The translations under genes and the position numbers were made by a program. The notes under the pieces were generated by a model, which saw only the letters and a list, made by a program, of their open reading frames with translations, was not told where the DNA came from and searched no databases. Below are positions 1-8,200 of a DNA stretch of 31,771 nucleotides, one piece after another. Location: NCBI GenBank assembly GCA_050301235.1, contig JBNKZD010000063.1, positions 1 through 31,771 on the forward strand, in the 5' to 3' direction. The stretch's first letter is position 1; each line of letters opens with the position of its first letter. This stretch comes from JAFGIN01 sp050301235 (lineage in GTDB: Bacteria > Fibrobacterota > Chitinivibrionia > Chitinivibrionales > Chitinispirillaceae).

Positions 1-1
1 G

Positions 2-2077
2 GCAAAAGGGATTTCATCAAGTTATTCTACAGTAAAGATCATAACAGCAGATTCCTCTGCATCAAAGAATAAGGATTCTGCAACGGTACGGATCAAATAT
101 GATAATGATAAGAGTGGACCTCAAATGACATTGGTTACTCCCGCAAAGGACAGTGTCACGACCAGCACATCCAGTTACACCATTATTGTAAAATGTGTCG
201 ATCCGTCCGGGGTACTTTCAGTAAATGGCACTTCTGGGGCAACAAAATATACCGGAGTGCGTGATACCGGTTCATTATGGAAAATCAATATTAGTACATT
301 AGAAAATAATACAGTAACAGCAGTTGTACTTACTGCTGTCGACAGCTCGCTGAAAGCCAATAAAACGCTTGATACAGTTTATATTACAAGTGAAGTAGTA
401 AATGGGCGTGTTATTACATTTGATAAAAATGACAGCGCTGCGAACGGTACAATGGCAAAGCAGACTATAAACAGCGGATCTTCCGCCCAGTTAACTCTCA
501 ATGCGTTTACAAAAACGGGGTGGGCATTTGATGGGTGGGCGACAAGTCCAACCGGTGGGGTGGTTTATAAAGATGGCGCAAATTTTACCATGGGAGATGC
601 TGAAATAACCTTGTATGCAAAATGGTCAGCCAAAGTATATAATGTCACTTTTGATAAAAATGATGCGGGCGCATCTGGAACTATGTTGACTCAACCAATT
701 CCTGCCGGTTCTTCAGCTGTTCTTACAGCGAATCTATTTAGCAAGGCTGGAGCGACATTCGCTGGCTGGGCTACCAGTGCGACAGGAGATGTTATGTATT
801 CAGATAAGGACAATTACACAATAGGTACGGCGAATGTTACACTTTATGCTAAGTGGAAACAAAACGTGTACACGATTACTTTTGAAAAAAATGATGCAGC
901 AGCAACAGGGGTAATGCCAGCCCAAACCGTAAAAAGCGGGTCGGTTGTGTCCCTGGACTCTGTGACTTTTTTAAAAACAGGATGGGCGTTTGCAGGTTGG
1001 GCAACAAGTTCAAGCGGTGATGTTGTTTATGTTAACGGTGCCCATTACACTATGGGAACCGGAGATGTTACATTGTATGCAAGATGGAAGCAGAATACGC
1101 ATACGGTAACATTCGTTAAAAATGATTCAACTGCAACTGGAACAATGTCCGCTCAAATAATCGCAGAAGGCTCCAGGGTAAACCTTACCGCCAATTCTTT
1201 TATGAAACCGGGATGGAATTTCACCGGCTGGGCAACATCTGCTACCGGCAACGCGGTGTATGCGAATCAGGATGATTATACAATGGGAACGGTTGATATC
1301 ACACTGTATGCTAAATGGACGCCAAAGGAGCTGACGATAACTTTTGATAAAAACGATTTGAATGCAGTCGGAAATATGACACCACAAACAGTAACAAGTG
1401 GTTCTCTGGTGCCGCTTAAAGCAAATACATACCAAAAAAACGGGTGGACTTTTGCGGGCTGGGCACGTTCTTCTTCTGATACAGTAACTTATCAGGATCA
1501 GGGTAGTTACAGGATGGGAGTTGCCAATGTTACACTGTATGCGAAATGGACACCCAAAAATTACACAATAACCTTTGATGCAAATGGAATGAGTGGTTTC
1601 ATGTTTCCCCAGACGATTGCCTGTGGATCATCCGAAAACCTCAAACCGTTAGCATTTGGTGATGCCGGATGTCATACATTTGTTGGATGGGCTACAAGCC
1701 CGAGTGGAAGTGCGGAATATGGTGATCAGGCAAAGTTTACAATGGGTGCCTCAGATGTGACATTGTATGCGACATGGAAGGTAACACCGATAGTTATCAG
1801 CCCTTCTTCTGATAAAACGATACAAGCTTGTATAACAGACCCGATAACCGTCAATATTACTGCTGGATGTGCTGCTTCTTATGAGTGGTATTATAATGCA
1901 TGGGGGAAGGATAATGTAGTTACAAACGGAAATACTTTCGACGGGCAGGGAACTGCAACTCTGACTATCAAAACAGCAGCTGGTATGGATATCTATTGTA
2001 ACGTTAAGGATTTAGCTGGAAATATCGTAAAAAGTGGTACCTGGGCTGCAGGGACAGCCTTTTGTCCAAAGCCGTGA
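2..2077 (+). CDS. Surface/secreted protein with six InlB B-type repeats (5' partial)
   Basis: The reading frame is open from base 2 with no start needed, so the gene is cut by the left window edge; the ATG at 125 is internal. The visible part begins with a beta-rich, Ig-like stretch. It continues with six tandem units of the Listeria-Bacteroides (InlB B-repeat, Flg_new) type, each opening with a (V/I)TF(D/E)KND-like motif and closing with a GWATS...TLYAKW-like motif. Unit starts lie at 413, 644, 875, 1106, 1337 and 1568, exactly 231 bp apart. A C-terminal domain of about 90 residues with four cysteines follows and ends in CPKP. Such repeats are known as stalk modules in extracellular proteins of many bacteria. 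The N-terminal part, which would name the function, is missing. No transmembrane or LPXTG anchor is visible at the C terminus. Confidence 0.85.
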   Translation, partial: AKGISSSYSTVKIITADSSASKNKDSATVRIKYDNDKSGPQMTLVTPAKDSVTTSTSSYTIIVKCVDPSGVLSVNGTSGATKYTGVRDTGSLWKINISTLENNTVTAVVLTAVDSSLKANKTLDTVYITSEVVNGRVITFDKNDSAANGTMAKQTINSGSSAQLTLNAFTKTGWAFDGWATSPTGGVVYKDGANFTMGDAEITLYAKWSAKVYNVTFDKNDAGASGTMLTQPIPAGSSAVLTANLFSKAGATFAGWATSATGDVMYSDKDNYTIGTANVTLYAKWKQNVYTITFEKNDAAATGVMPAQTVKSGSVVSLDSVTFLKTGWAFAGWATSSSGDVVYVNGAHYTMGTGDVTLYARWKQNTHTVTFVKNDSTATGTMSAQIIAEGSRVNLTANSFMKPGWNFTGWATSATGNAVYANQDDYTMGTVDITLYAKWTPKELTITFDKNDLNAVGNMTPQTVTSGSLVPLKANTYQKNGWTFAGWARSSSDTVTYQDQGSYRMGVANVTLYAKWTPKNYTITFDANGMSGFMFPQTIACGSSENLKPLAFGDAGCHTFVGWATSPSGSAEYGDQAKFTMGASDVTLYATWKVTPIVISPSSDKTIQACITDPITVNITAGCAASYEWYYNAWGKDNVVTNGNTFDGQGTATLTIKTAAGMDIYCNVKDLAGNIVKSGTWAAGTAFCPKP
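410..1780 (+). repeat. Six tandem 231-bp coding repeats (InlB B-type units)
   Basis: The six units keep an exact 77-codon period across the first five junctions, with no indel inside any unit. Sequence diverges between units, so this is an old amplification under structural constraint rather than a fresh duplication. Unit 6 departs most at its start, where the KND-like motif becomes DANG. Confidence 0.9.
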
Positions 2078-2178
2078 AGTGATGATATATTCCTCCAGGG
2101 GCTGACCACTATATTACTGGCTTATTTTTCGTTATGGGAAACACCCACATATCTCACTCCTGCCTAAGGGTGAACGCC

Positions 2179-2212
2179 CAAGGTTTTTCATGCAATTTCG
2201 TGAAAAACCTTG
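2179..2212. terminator. Putative terminator hairpin between convergent genes
   Basis: A perfect 12-bp inverted repeat (arms 2179-2190 and 2201-2212, loop 10 nt) sits between the convergent repeat-protein gene and the PheRS gene. The arms carry A/T runs at their centre, but no clean U-tract follows on either strand. The terminator role rests on position and stem length. Confidence 0.5.
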
Positions 2213-2243
2213 AGTGGTATTTTGTATATCATTTCTACTTCAG

Positions 2244-3389
2244 TTATCTCAACCTCGCACCAAACTCCTCAACAACTCTCAATCGTAGCTGTTCCTGAAT
2301 GCTGTTAATCCAATCATTAGTCAACGTGCGCAGATGTGAACGGTATCGTACCCGGAATGTGTAACTGATATGTCCTTTGCCGAATTTTTTCTCATTTTCG
2401 AATGAGTCAAGCAGACTGACTTCTTCAATGAGATCCTCTTTGCTGGCGAAACCACAGTCTCTCATTGCTCCGAACAGATCATTTATTGCAACATGTTTCT
2501 TCACAATAATGGAAATATCTCTGTCGGTTGATGGATGTTTACTCACAGGAGTATACCTGCTATCCAGACTGGTGAACTGTCTGGTTATTCGTTCATCTGC
2601 AGACCATAATATCCGGATGTCGGGAATATTCATTTTTATCATAGCGATTCTGTCTAAGCCGAACCCGAATGCCCAACCATTGTATTTTATTGGATCGATC
2701 CCAAGAAGTGACAGAACGTGTTTGCTTACTATACCCGCTCCGACAATTTCCAGCCATTGTCCATTCCAGTAAATATGCAGCTGGATACTCGGCTCGGTGA
2801 ATGGGAATGTGTCCGGTTCAATCTGGTACTGCACATCGGGGCCGAAAATTGATTGAGCTATTTCAATAAGAATTTGTGCAAGGTCATCGGTAGTATATTC
2901 TTTAATGTCTCTTCTTGTAACGCATATTCCATCAATTTGATGGAATACCGGATAGTGATTCCTGTCAATTTCATCTTTCCTGAAGACATTACCATGGCAG
3001 GTTGCAAGCACAGAGCCGTTCGATTCGAGTTTGGAGATAACGCTGGGGTCCCGCAGGTAATATGACCACATTGTTGTTGTTTGAGTCCGCAAGACATCTG
3101 TTTGAGTAATATAATACGTATCACTGGTGCTTCTTCCCGGATGAGTTTCGGGGAATCCTAAAAGGTCGAAATTCAATGCCGTTGATATAATACGGGGTAT
3201 AATCACCGTATCGCTACTTGCCAATGAGGGAATTGCTTTAATAGCTTCAGTGATGTAATAAACCGGAGACCCTTCCGTTCTACTGAGGTCAGAAAGAGAA
3301 AAAAGACGTTTGATCTGTAATGATTCATGATCGGTACGTCTGGCAAGATGTTCGAGAATTGATTGTTCATCGGGATTAATGTAATTCAT
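2244..3389 (-). CDS. Single-chain (mitochondrial-type) phenylalanine--tRNA ligase
   Basis: The 381-residue protein matches the layout of monomeric organellar PheRS (FARS2) and not the bacterial PheS/PheT heterotetramer. Residues about 55-275 form a class II core. It has an ETHPGR motif (81-86), motif 2 with FRKDEIDRNHYPVFHQ (136-151), FPFTEP (195-200, the Phe-pocket signature) and motif 3 GFGLDR (242-247). Residues about 279-381 form an FDX-ACB anticodon-binding domain, which in ordinary bacteria sits at the end of PheT. Bacterial and organellar enzymes usually read FHQ(V/L)E; here it is FHQID (149-153). I chose the ATG at 3389 because a GGAG lies 7 nt upstream; 20 more in-frame codons exist but lack a better ribosome site. 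It should charge tRNA-Phe in the cytosol. Whether it is the sole PheRS or a second copy cannot be told from here. Confidence 0.85.
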   Translation of the reverse strand: MNYINPDEQSILEHLARRTDHESLQIKRLFSLSDLSRTEGSPVYYITEAIKAIPSLASSDTVIIPRIISTALNFDLLGFPETHPGRSTSDTYYITQTDVLRTQTTTMWSYYLRDPSVISKLESNGSVLATCHGNVFRKDEIDRNHYPVFHQIDGICVTRRDIKEYTTDDLAQILIEIAQSIFGPDVQYQIEPDTFPFTEPSIQLHIYWNGQWLEIVGAGIVSKHVLSLLGIDPIKYNGWAFGFGLDRIAMIKMNIPDIRILWSADERITRQFTSLDSRYTPVSKHPSTDRDISIIVKKHVAINDLFGAMRDCGFASKEDLIEEVSLLDSFENEKKFGKGHISYTFRVRYRSHLRTLTNDWINSIQEQLRLRVVEEFGARLR

Positions 3390-3443
3390 TAATTTTCTCC
3401 AAAGTACATGACATTTAAAATAGAATCCCCTTGTCCATAAACC

Positions 3444-3469
3444 TGACATAAAATGTCCTTCTTATGTCA
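3444..3469 (-). promoter_or_regulatory. Operator-like palindrome upstream of the PheRS gene
   Basis: A perfect inverted repeat with arms TGACATAA (3444-3451) and TTATGTCA (3462-3469) and a 10-nt spacer lies 55-80 bp upstream of the chosen start. On the minus strand a TTGACA (3471-3466) overlaps one arm, as expected if a dimeric regulator covers the -35 box. No convincing -10 follows at normal spacing. Confidence 0.4.
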
Positions 3470-3776
3470 AATCTAAGGATCAGGAAAAAATACCATAACA
3501 AGCGTTGTTCGGAAACGAAGGTTGCTGTGGACGACGGATGTAAAATTATAGATAAAAAGTTAAATATTTTGCGCTTGGGGCGCAAAACCGATGGAGAAAA
3601 AGTAGATGGCGGGAGCTGTTTTCCTCAAAATTCCAATCATGTTTTTAATATACAATTATTTAATAGAAAACAAAACATTTTTTTGAAGATAGTTCAACTC
3701 CAATGAGAAGTTAGTCGTTCGTCAAGTGAGTGGAGCTCTTCCGGGAGTGGCTCAAGCGGGAGATGGTAGGTAATAT

Positions 3777-3811
3777 AAAAAAAAGCTGAAGATCACAGTG
3801 TAATCTTCAGC
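3777..3811 (-). terminator. Rho-independent terminator of gltBD
   Basis: On the minus strand a 9-bp stem (GCTGAAGAT at 3785-3793 with ATCTTCAGC at 3803-3811) is followed by eight consecutive T residues (complement of 3784-3777). It begins about 50 bp past the gltD stop and separates the gltBD transcript from the PheRS gene. Confidence 0.9.
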
Positions 3812-3859
3812 CCAATTTCAGCAGATGTTTACTACGTAAAGAAAAACTTAGTGCGTAAT

Positions 3860-5284
3860 TTACTTCTTCAGGTAACTATCAATCGCCTCAGCAGCTTTTC
3901 TTCCATGGAAGATCGCCCGTACCACCAGTGATGCACCAGTACCGGCATCACCTGCGACGAAGACACCTTTTGATGATGTCTGGTAGTCACTGTTATATTT
4001 GATATTGCCCCGGGGGTCAAACTCGACTTCGAGCTCATCAAGCAGCTTGTTATGCTCAACATGAACAAAACCCATTGCCAGCAGAACAAGATCAACTTTT
4101 AATGAAAACTCGCTTCCGGGAATCTCGACCATTTTCATGCCGCCCTTTTCATCTTTCTGCCAATCAAGCCGGATGAATTGACCTTCCTGAACATTGGATT
4201 TTCCACTGAATGATTTAGTCTGGATCGACCAGTCACGTTCACACCCTTCATCATGTGAAGATGATGTGCGCAGGATCTGGGGCCAGTAGGGCCAGTTAGG
4301 GTTCCAGCTGTTTTCCCACACCATCGGTTTGGGAAGCAGTTCGTACTGGTACACCTTTTTAGCTCCTTGTCTGTTAGCTGTGCCAACACAATCAGAACCG
4401 GTATCTCCACCGCCTATAACAAGAACATTTTTACCTTTGGCAGTGATGATCTTTTCATCGGGGAGTAGTTCACCCGCGAGTGCTCTGTTCGATTGCTTGA
4501 GGTACTCCATTGCGAAATGGATACCGTTGAGATCTCTTCCTGGAACATTTAGATCGCGAGGTTCTCCGGCACCCATAGTAAGAAGGATTACATCAAATGT
4601 TTTGCGAAGGTAGCGAGAACTGATATCTTCACCGATAGATACATTCGGTTCAAACACAACGCCTTCAGCACGCATCTGATCGAGACGACGATCGATAATG
4701 TGTTTTTCCAGTTTGAAATCGGGAATACCATACCGGAGAATACCACCCATTTTTGCCGAACGTTCAAAGAGCGTTACCTCATGACCCATTCTGCGTAACT
4801 GCTGAGCGGCAGCAAGTCCTGCAGGACCGCTTCCAATTACAGCAACCGATTTACCGGTAAGTTTGCGTGGTGGACGGGGAACGATCCACCCTTCTTTAAA
4901 ACCACGTTCTACAATTGAGAGCTCGATCTGTTTAATGGTGACTGGTGCACTGTTGATCGAAAGTGTACATGCAGCTTCACAGGGAGCCGGACAGATTCTT
5001 CCGGTTATTTCCGGAAGATTGTTGGTGGCTTCAAGGCGTGTAAGAGCTTCACGCCAGTCGTTTTTGTAGACAGCATCATTCCATTCGGGAATCAGATTGT
5101 AAACGGGGCATCCCATTGCATGGCAGTAAGGAATACCGCAGTCCATGCATCGTGCGCCCTGATTACGCAGCTCCGATTCCGGAAGTGCTATCGAAAATTC
5201 TTTATAATCATTAAGCCGTTCTTTAATTGAACGATAGGTTCCGGTTACCCGGGAGTAATCTAAAAAACCAGTAACTTTACCCAT
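3860..5284 (-). CDS. gltD: Glutamate synthase small (beta) subunit, NADPH-dependent
   Basis: The 474-residue protein supplies electrons from NADPH to the GltB subunit for making glutamate from glutamine and 2-oxoglutarate. The N terminus MGKVTGF is typical of GltD. Cysteines at 46, 49, 54, 59, 98, 102 and 106 match the two [4Fe-4S] ligand sets, and GSGPAGLAAA (151-160) is the FAD Rossmann loop. A second GGGDTGSDC loop near residue 290 binds NADPH, and VAGDAGTGASLV near the C terminus closes the FAD site. Length is normal for the family. The ATG overlaps the gltB stop by one base (TAATG), with AGGAGG 10 nt upstream, so the two subunits are translationally coupled. Confidence 0.97.
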   Translation of the reverse strand: MGKVTGFLDYSRVTGTYRSIKERLNDYKEFSIALPESELRNQGARCMDCGIPYCHAMGCPVYNLIPEWNDAVYKNDWREALTRLEATNNLPEITGRICPAPCEAACTLSINSAPVTIKQIELSIVERGFKEGWIVPRPPRKLTGKSVAVIGSGPAGLAAAQQLRRMGHEVTLFERSAKMGGILRYGIPDFKLEKHIIDRRLDQMRAEGVVFEPNVSIGEDISSRYLRKTFDVILLTMGAGEPRDLNVPGRDLNGIHFAMEYLKQSNRALAGELLPDEKIITAKGKNVLVIGGGDTGSDCVGTANRQGAKKVYQYELLPKPMVWENSWNPNWPYWPQILRTSSSHDEGCERDWSIQTKSFSGKSNVQEGQFIRLDWQKDEKGGMKMVEIPGSEFSLKVDLVLLAMGFVHVEHNKLLDELEVEFDPRGNIKYNSDYQTSSKGVFVAGDAGTGASLVVRAIFHGRKAAEAIDSYLKK

Positions 5285-8200
5285 TATCTGAAAACCTCCT
5301 CGGTAAGGGCCACCGTTTCAGTCTCTTTGGACTCAGCTTTTCTGAGACGTTCGAGAGCGCGGCGATAATCAATTGGCATTACTTTGACAAACTGAGGCAA
5401 CATCTCTGTCCAGTCGCGAAGAATCGCTGATGCATGCTCGCTGTTTGTCAGTTTAACATGTTCCTGTATCAATCCATACAACAGGTTTTTATCTTCTGCA
5501 TCAACTACCGGTTCGATGTCGACCATTTCAAGATTGCACTTGGTATCAAACAGCTGATCCTCATCGAGGACAAACGCAATTCCACCGCTCATACCAGCTG
5601 CGAAGTTCACTCCGGTGCGTCCGAGAACAACGACGATACCACCGGTCATGTATTCGCAACCGTGATCACCGATTCCCTCGACAACCGCTACAGCGCCGCT
5701 GTTACGAACTGCAAACCGTTCGCCCGCCATGCCGTTGATAAAAACTCTTCCGGAGGTCGCACCGAACAGGTTAACATTTCCGGTAATACTGTTTTTGTGT
5801 GGTCTGAATGTCGATTTGTGGTGCGGGTAAACGATCAGTTTACCACCAGAGAGCCCTTTACCAAAGTAATCGTTTGCATCACCTTCCAGTTCGAAAGTGA
5901 TTCCCGATGCAAGGAATGCACCAAAACTCTGGCCGGCACTGCCGGTAAATTTCGCGTGAATCGTATCGGATGGTAATCCTTTTGAACCATGCTTTTTAGA
6001 AACTGCAGAAGAGAGTGTCGCACCTGCTGTACGATTATAGTTATAAATTGGCATGTCAATTTTAACCGGTGCCTCATTCTCAATTGCATCATTTGCTTTT
6101 TCGATGAGTTCATTATCAATTGAGAGTGAGAAGTCATGGTTCTGCTTGCCGGTGCAACGAAGACTGCCACCCTCCGGAAGGGCTGGCACTGTCAGGATTT
6201 TGCTGAAATCAAGACCATTTGTTTTCCAGTGATCGATAGCTTTATTGACATCAAGGACGTCAACACGGCCGATCATTTCGTCGATGGTTCTAAAGCCAAG
6301 TTCGGCCATGATCTCACGTGCATCCTGTGCGATGTATTTCATGTAGTTCATCAGGTGTTCCGGTTTGCCAGCGAATTTTGCACGCAGGCGTGGGTCCTGA
6401 GTCGCAACGCCTACAGGGCAGGTGTTCACATGACATTTTCTCATCATGATACATCCGAGAGACACCAGTGTTGATGTACCGAAACCATACTCTTCAGCAC
6501 CAAGGAGCGCTGCTATAACCACATCACGCCCGGTTCTCAGCTGACCATCGGTCTGAACCCGGATTTTGTCACGGAGACGGTTGAGAACAAGTGTTTGCTG
6601 TGTTTCTGCAAGTCCGATTTCCCATGGAATACCAGCGTGTTTGATAGATGAAATCGGTGAGTTTCCGGTTCCACCATCATGCCCGCTGATAAGCACCATG
6701 TCTGCTTTACCTTTGGCAACCCCGGCAGCAACTGTTCCGACACCGACTTCCGCAACCAGTTTGACAGAAACTCGTGCCTCAGGGTTTGCATTCTTTAAAT
6801 CGAAAATAAGCTGAGCAAGATCTTCGATCGAATAGATATCATGGTGGGGTGGGGGAGATATAAGGGTCACTCCAGGAGTTGAAAAACGCACTTTTGCGAT
6901 AATGTCGTTAACTTTGAGTCCTGCAAGCTGTCCACCTTCACCGGGTTTTGCACCCTGAGCCATTTTGATCTGCAGTTCTTTTGAGTTTACCAGATAGTTA
7001 CTCGTCACACCGAAACGGCCCGATGCGACCTGTTTGATCATACTCTTTTTTAGATCGCCGTTGGGAAGCGGTATGTACCGTTCTTCATCTTCACCACCTT
7101 CACCGGAGTTGCTTGCTGCTCCAAGGCGGTTCATGGCGATTGCGATAGTTTCATGAGCTTCTTTACTTATTGAACCAAATGACATCGCAGATGTAACAAA
7201 ACGTTTGACGATCGATTCTACCGGTTCAACTTCGTCTATTGGCACACTCTTGCGTTGTTTGAACAAGAAAAGACCGCGGAGGGTGCAGAGATTCTTGCTG
7301 GAATCATTAATTACCGCTGCATATTGTTTGTAAAAGCCATAGTCACTTTCACGAACTGCACGGTGAATGAACGTAATCGCTTCGGGGGTGTACAGATGTT
7401 TTTCCGAAAAACGGCGGAATTGGAAATTACCGCCTGAATCGAGTGCTTCAAGAGCATCATCATCGTTAGAAAATGCGATGCTGTGACGTTTGAGAACTTC
7501 TTCAGCAATAATTTCGATACCAACACCGCCAATTCGTGAAGAAGTCCCCGGGAAATAACGGTTGACAAATTCTTCGTTGAGTCCGACTGCTTCAAAGATC
7601 TGGGCACCGCGATAGCTGCGAATTGTCGAAACACCCATTTTAGACATCACTTTAAGCAGACCTTTTTTGATTGCTGTAATGTAATGCTCGATGTTGGTTT
7701 CGAGTTTGCCCTGAACTTTTCCTTGCTCCTTCAGTTTTGCAATAAGTTCGAAAGCAAGGTATGGATTGACAGCGCTGGCGCCAAATCCGATAAGGCAGGC
7801 AAAGTGCATGACATCACGTGCTTCACCGGTTTCGATAATGAGGCCGGTAAGCTGGCGTTTCTGTGTCTTAATTAAATGGTGATGAACTGCCGATGTTGCA
7901 AGAAGAGCCGGTATCGGAGCTTTAGAACCACTGACATCACGGTCGGAAAGTATCAGCAGTGAAAAACCTTCATCAATTTTCTGCTCTGCCAGTTTGCAAA
8001 GGTTTGCAAGTGCCGGTTCGAGACCTTTTGCCCCGAGTTGTGCATCAAAATGCATTGGAAGAACACAGGATTTATAGCTGTCAACATCAAGGTTGTAAAG
8101 CTTTTTCATGTCATCATTGGAGAGTACCGGATGCGGTAGTTTCAGCTGGTGACAATGTTCCGGTGTTTCATCAAGGAGATTACCTTCACGACCAATAAAG

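Larger units (their letters stand above)
3390..3859. other. Intergenic region between PheRS and gltD
   Basis: No credible gene was seen. It holds the palindrome at 3444-3469, a second hairpin with 8-bp arms TTTTGCGC and GCGCAAAA (3567-3574 and 3580-3587), and the gltD terminator at 3777-3811. I looked for a T-box leader ahead of the synthetase gene and saw no T-box core. An 80-codon frame at 3464-3706 has no ribosome site and starts inside the palindrome, so I do not call it. Confidence 0.6.

Noticed and set aside
410..1780. CRISPR array or satellite DNA
   Set aside because: The 231-bp period is an in-frame protein repeat with diverged units and no spacers.
3464..3706. 80-codon plus-strand frame in the PheRS-gltD gap
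   Set aside because: No ribosome site, starts inside an inverted repeat, AT-rich, low-complexity composition without a recognisable family.
3390..3780. T-box riboswitch ahead of the synthetase gene
   Set aside because: Both strands were read for the AGGGTGG core and specifier-like stem; neither is present.
5434..5976. 180-codon plus-strand frame inside gltB
   Set aside because: It is the antisense shadow of the strongly conserved GltB C-terminal domain, without a ribosome site or recognisable product.
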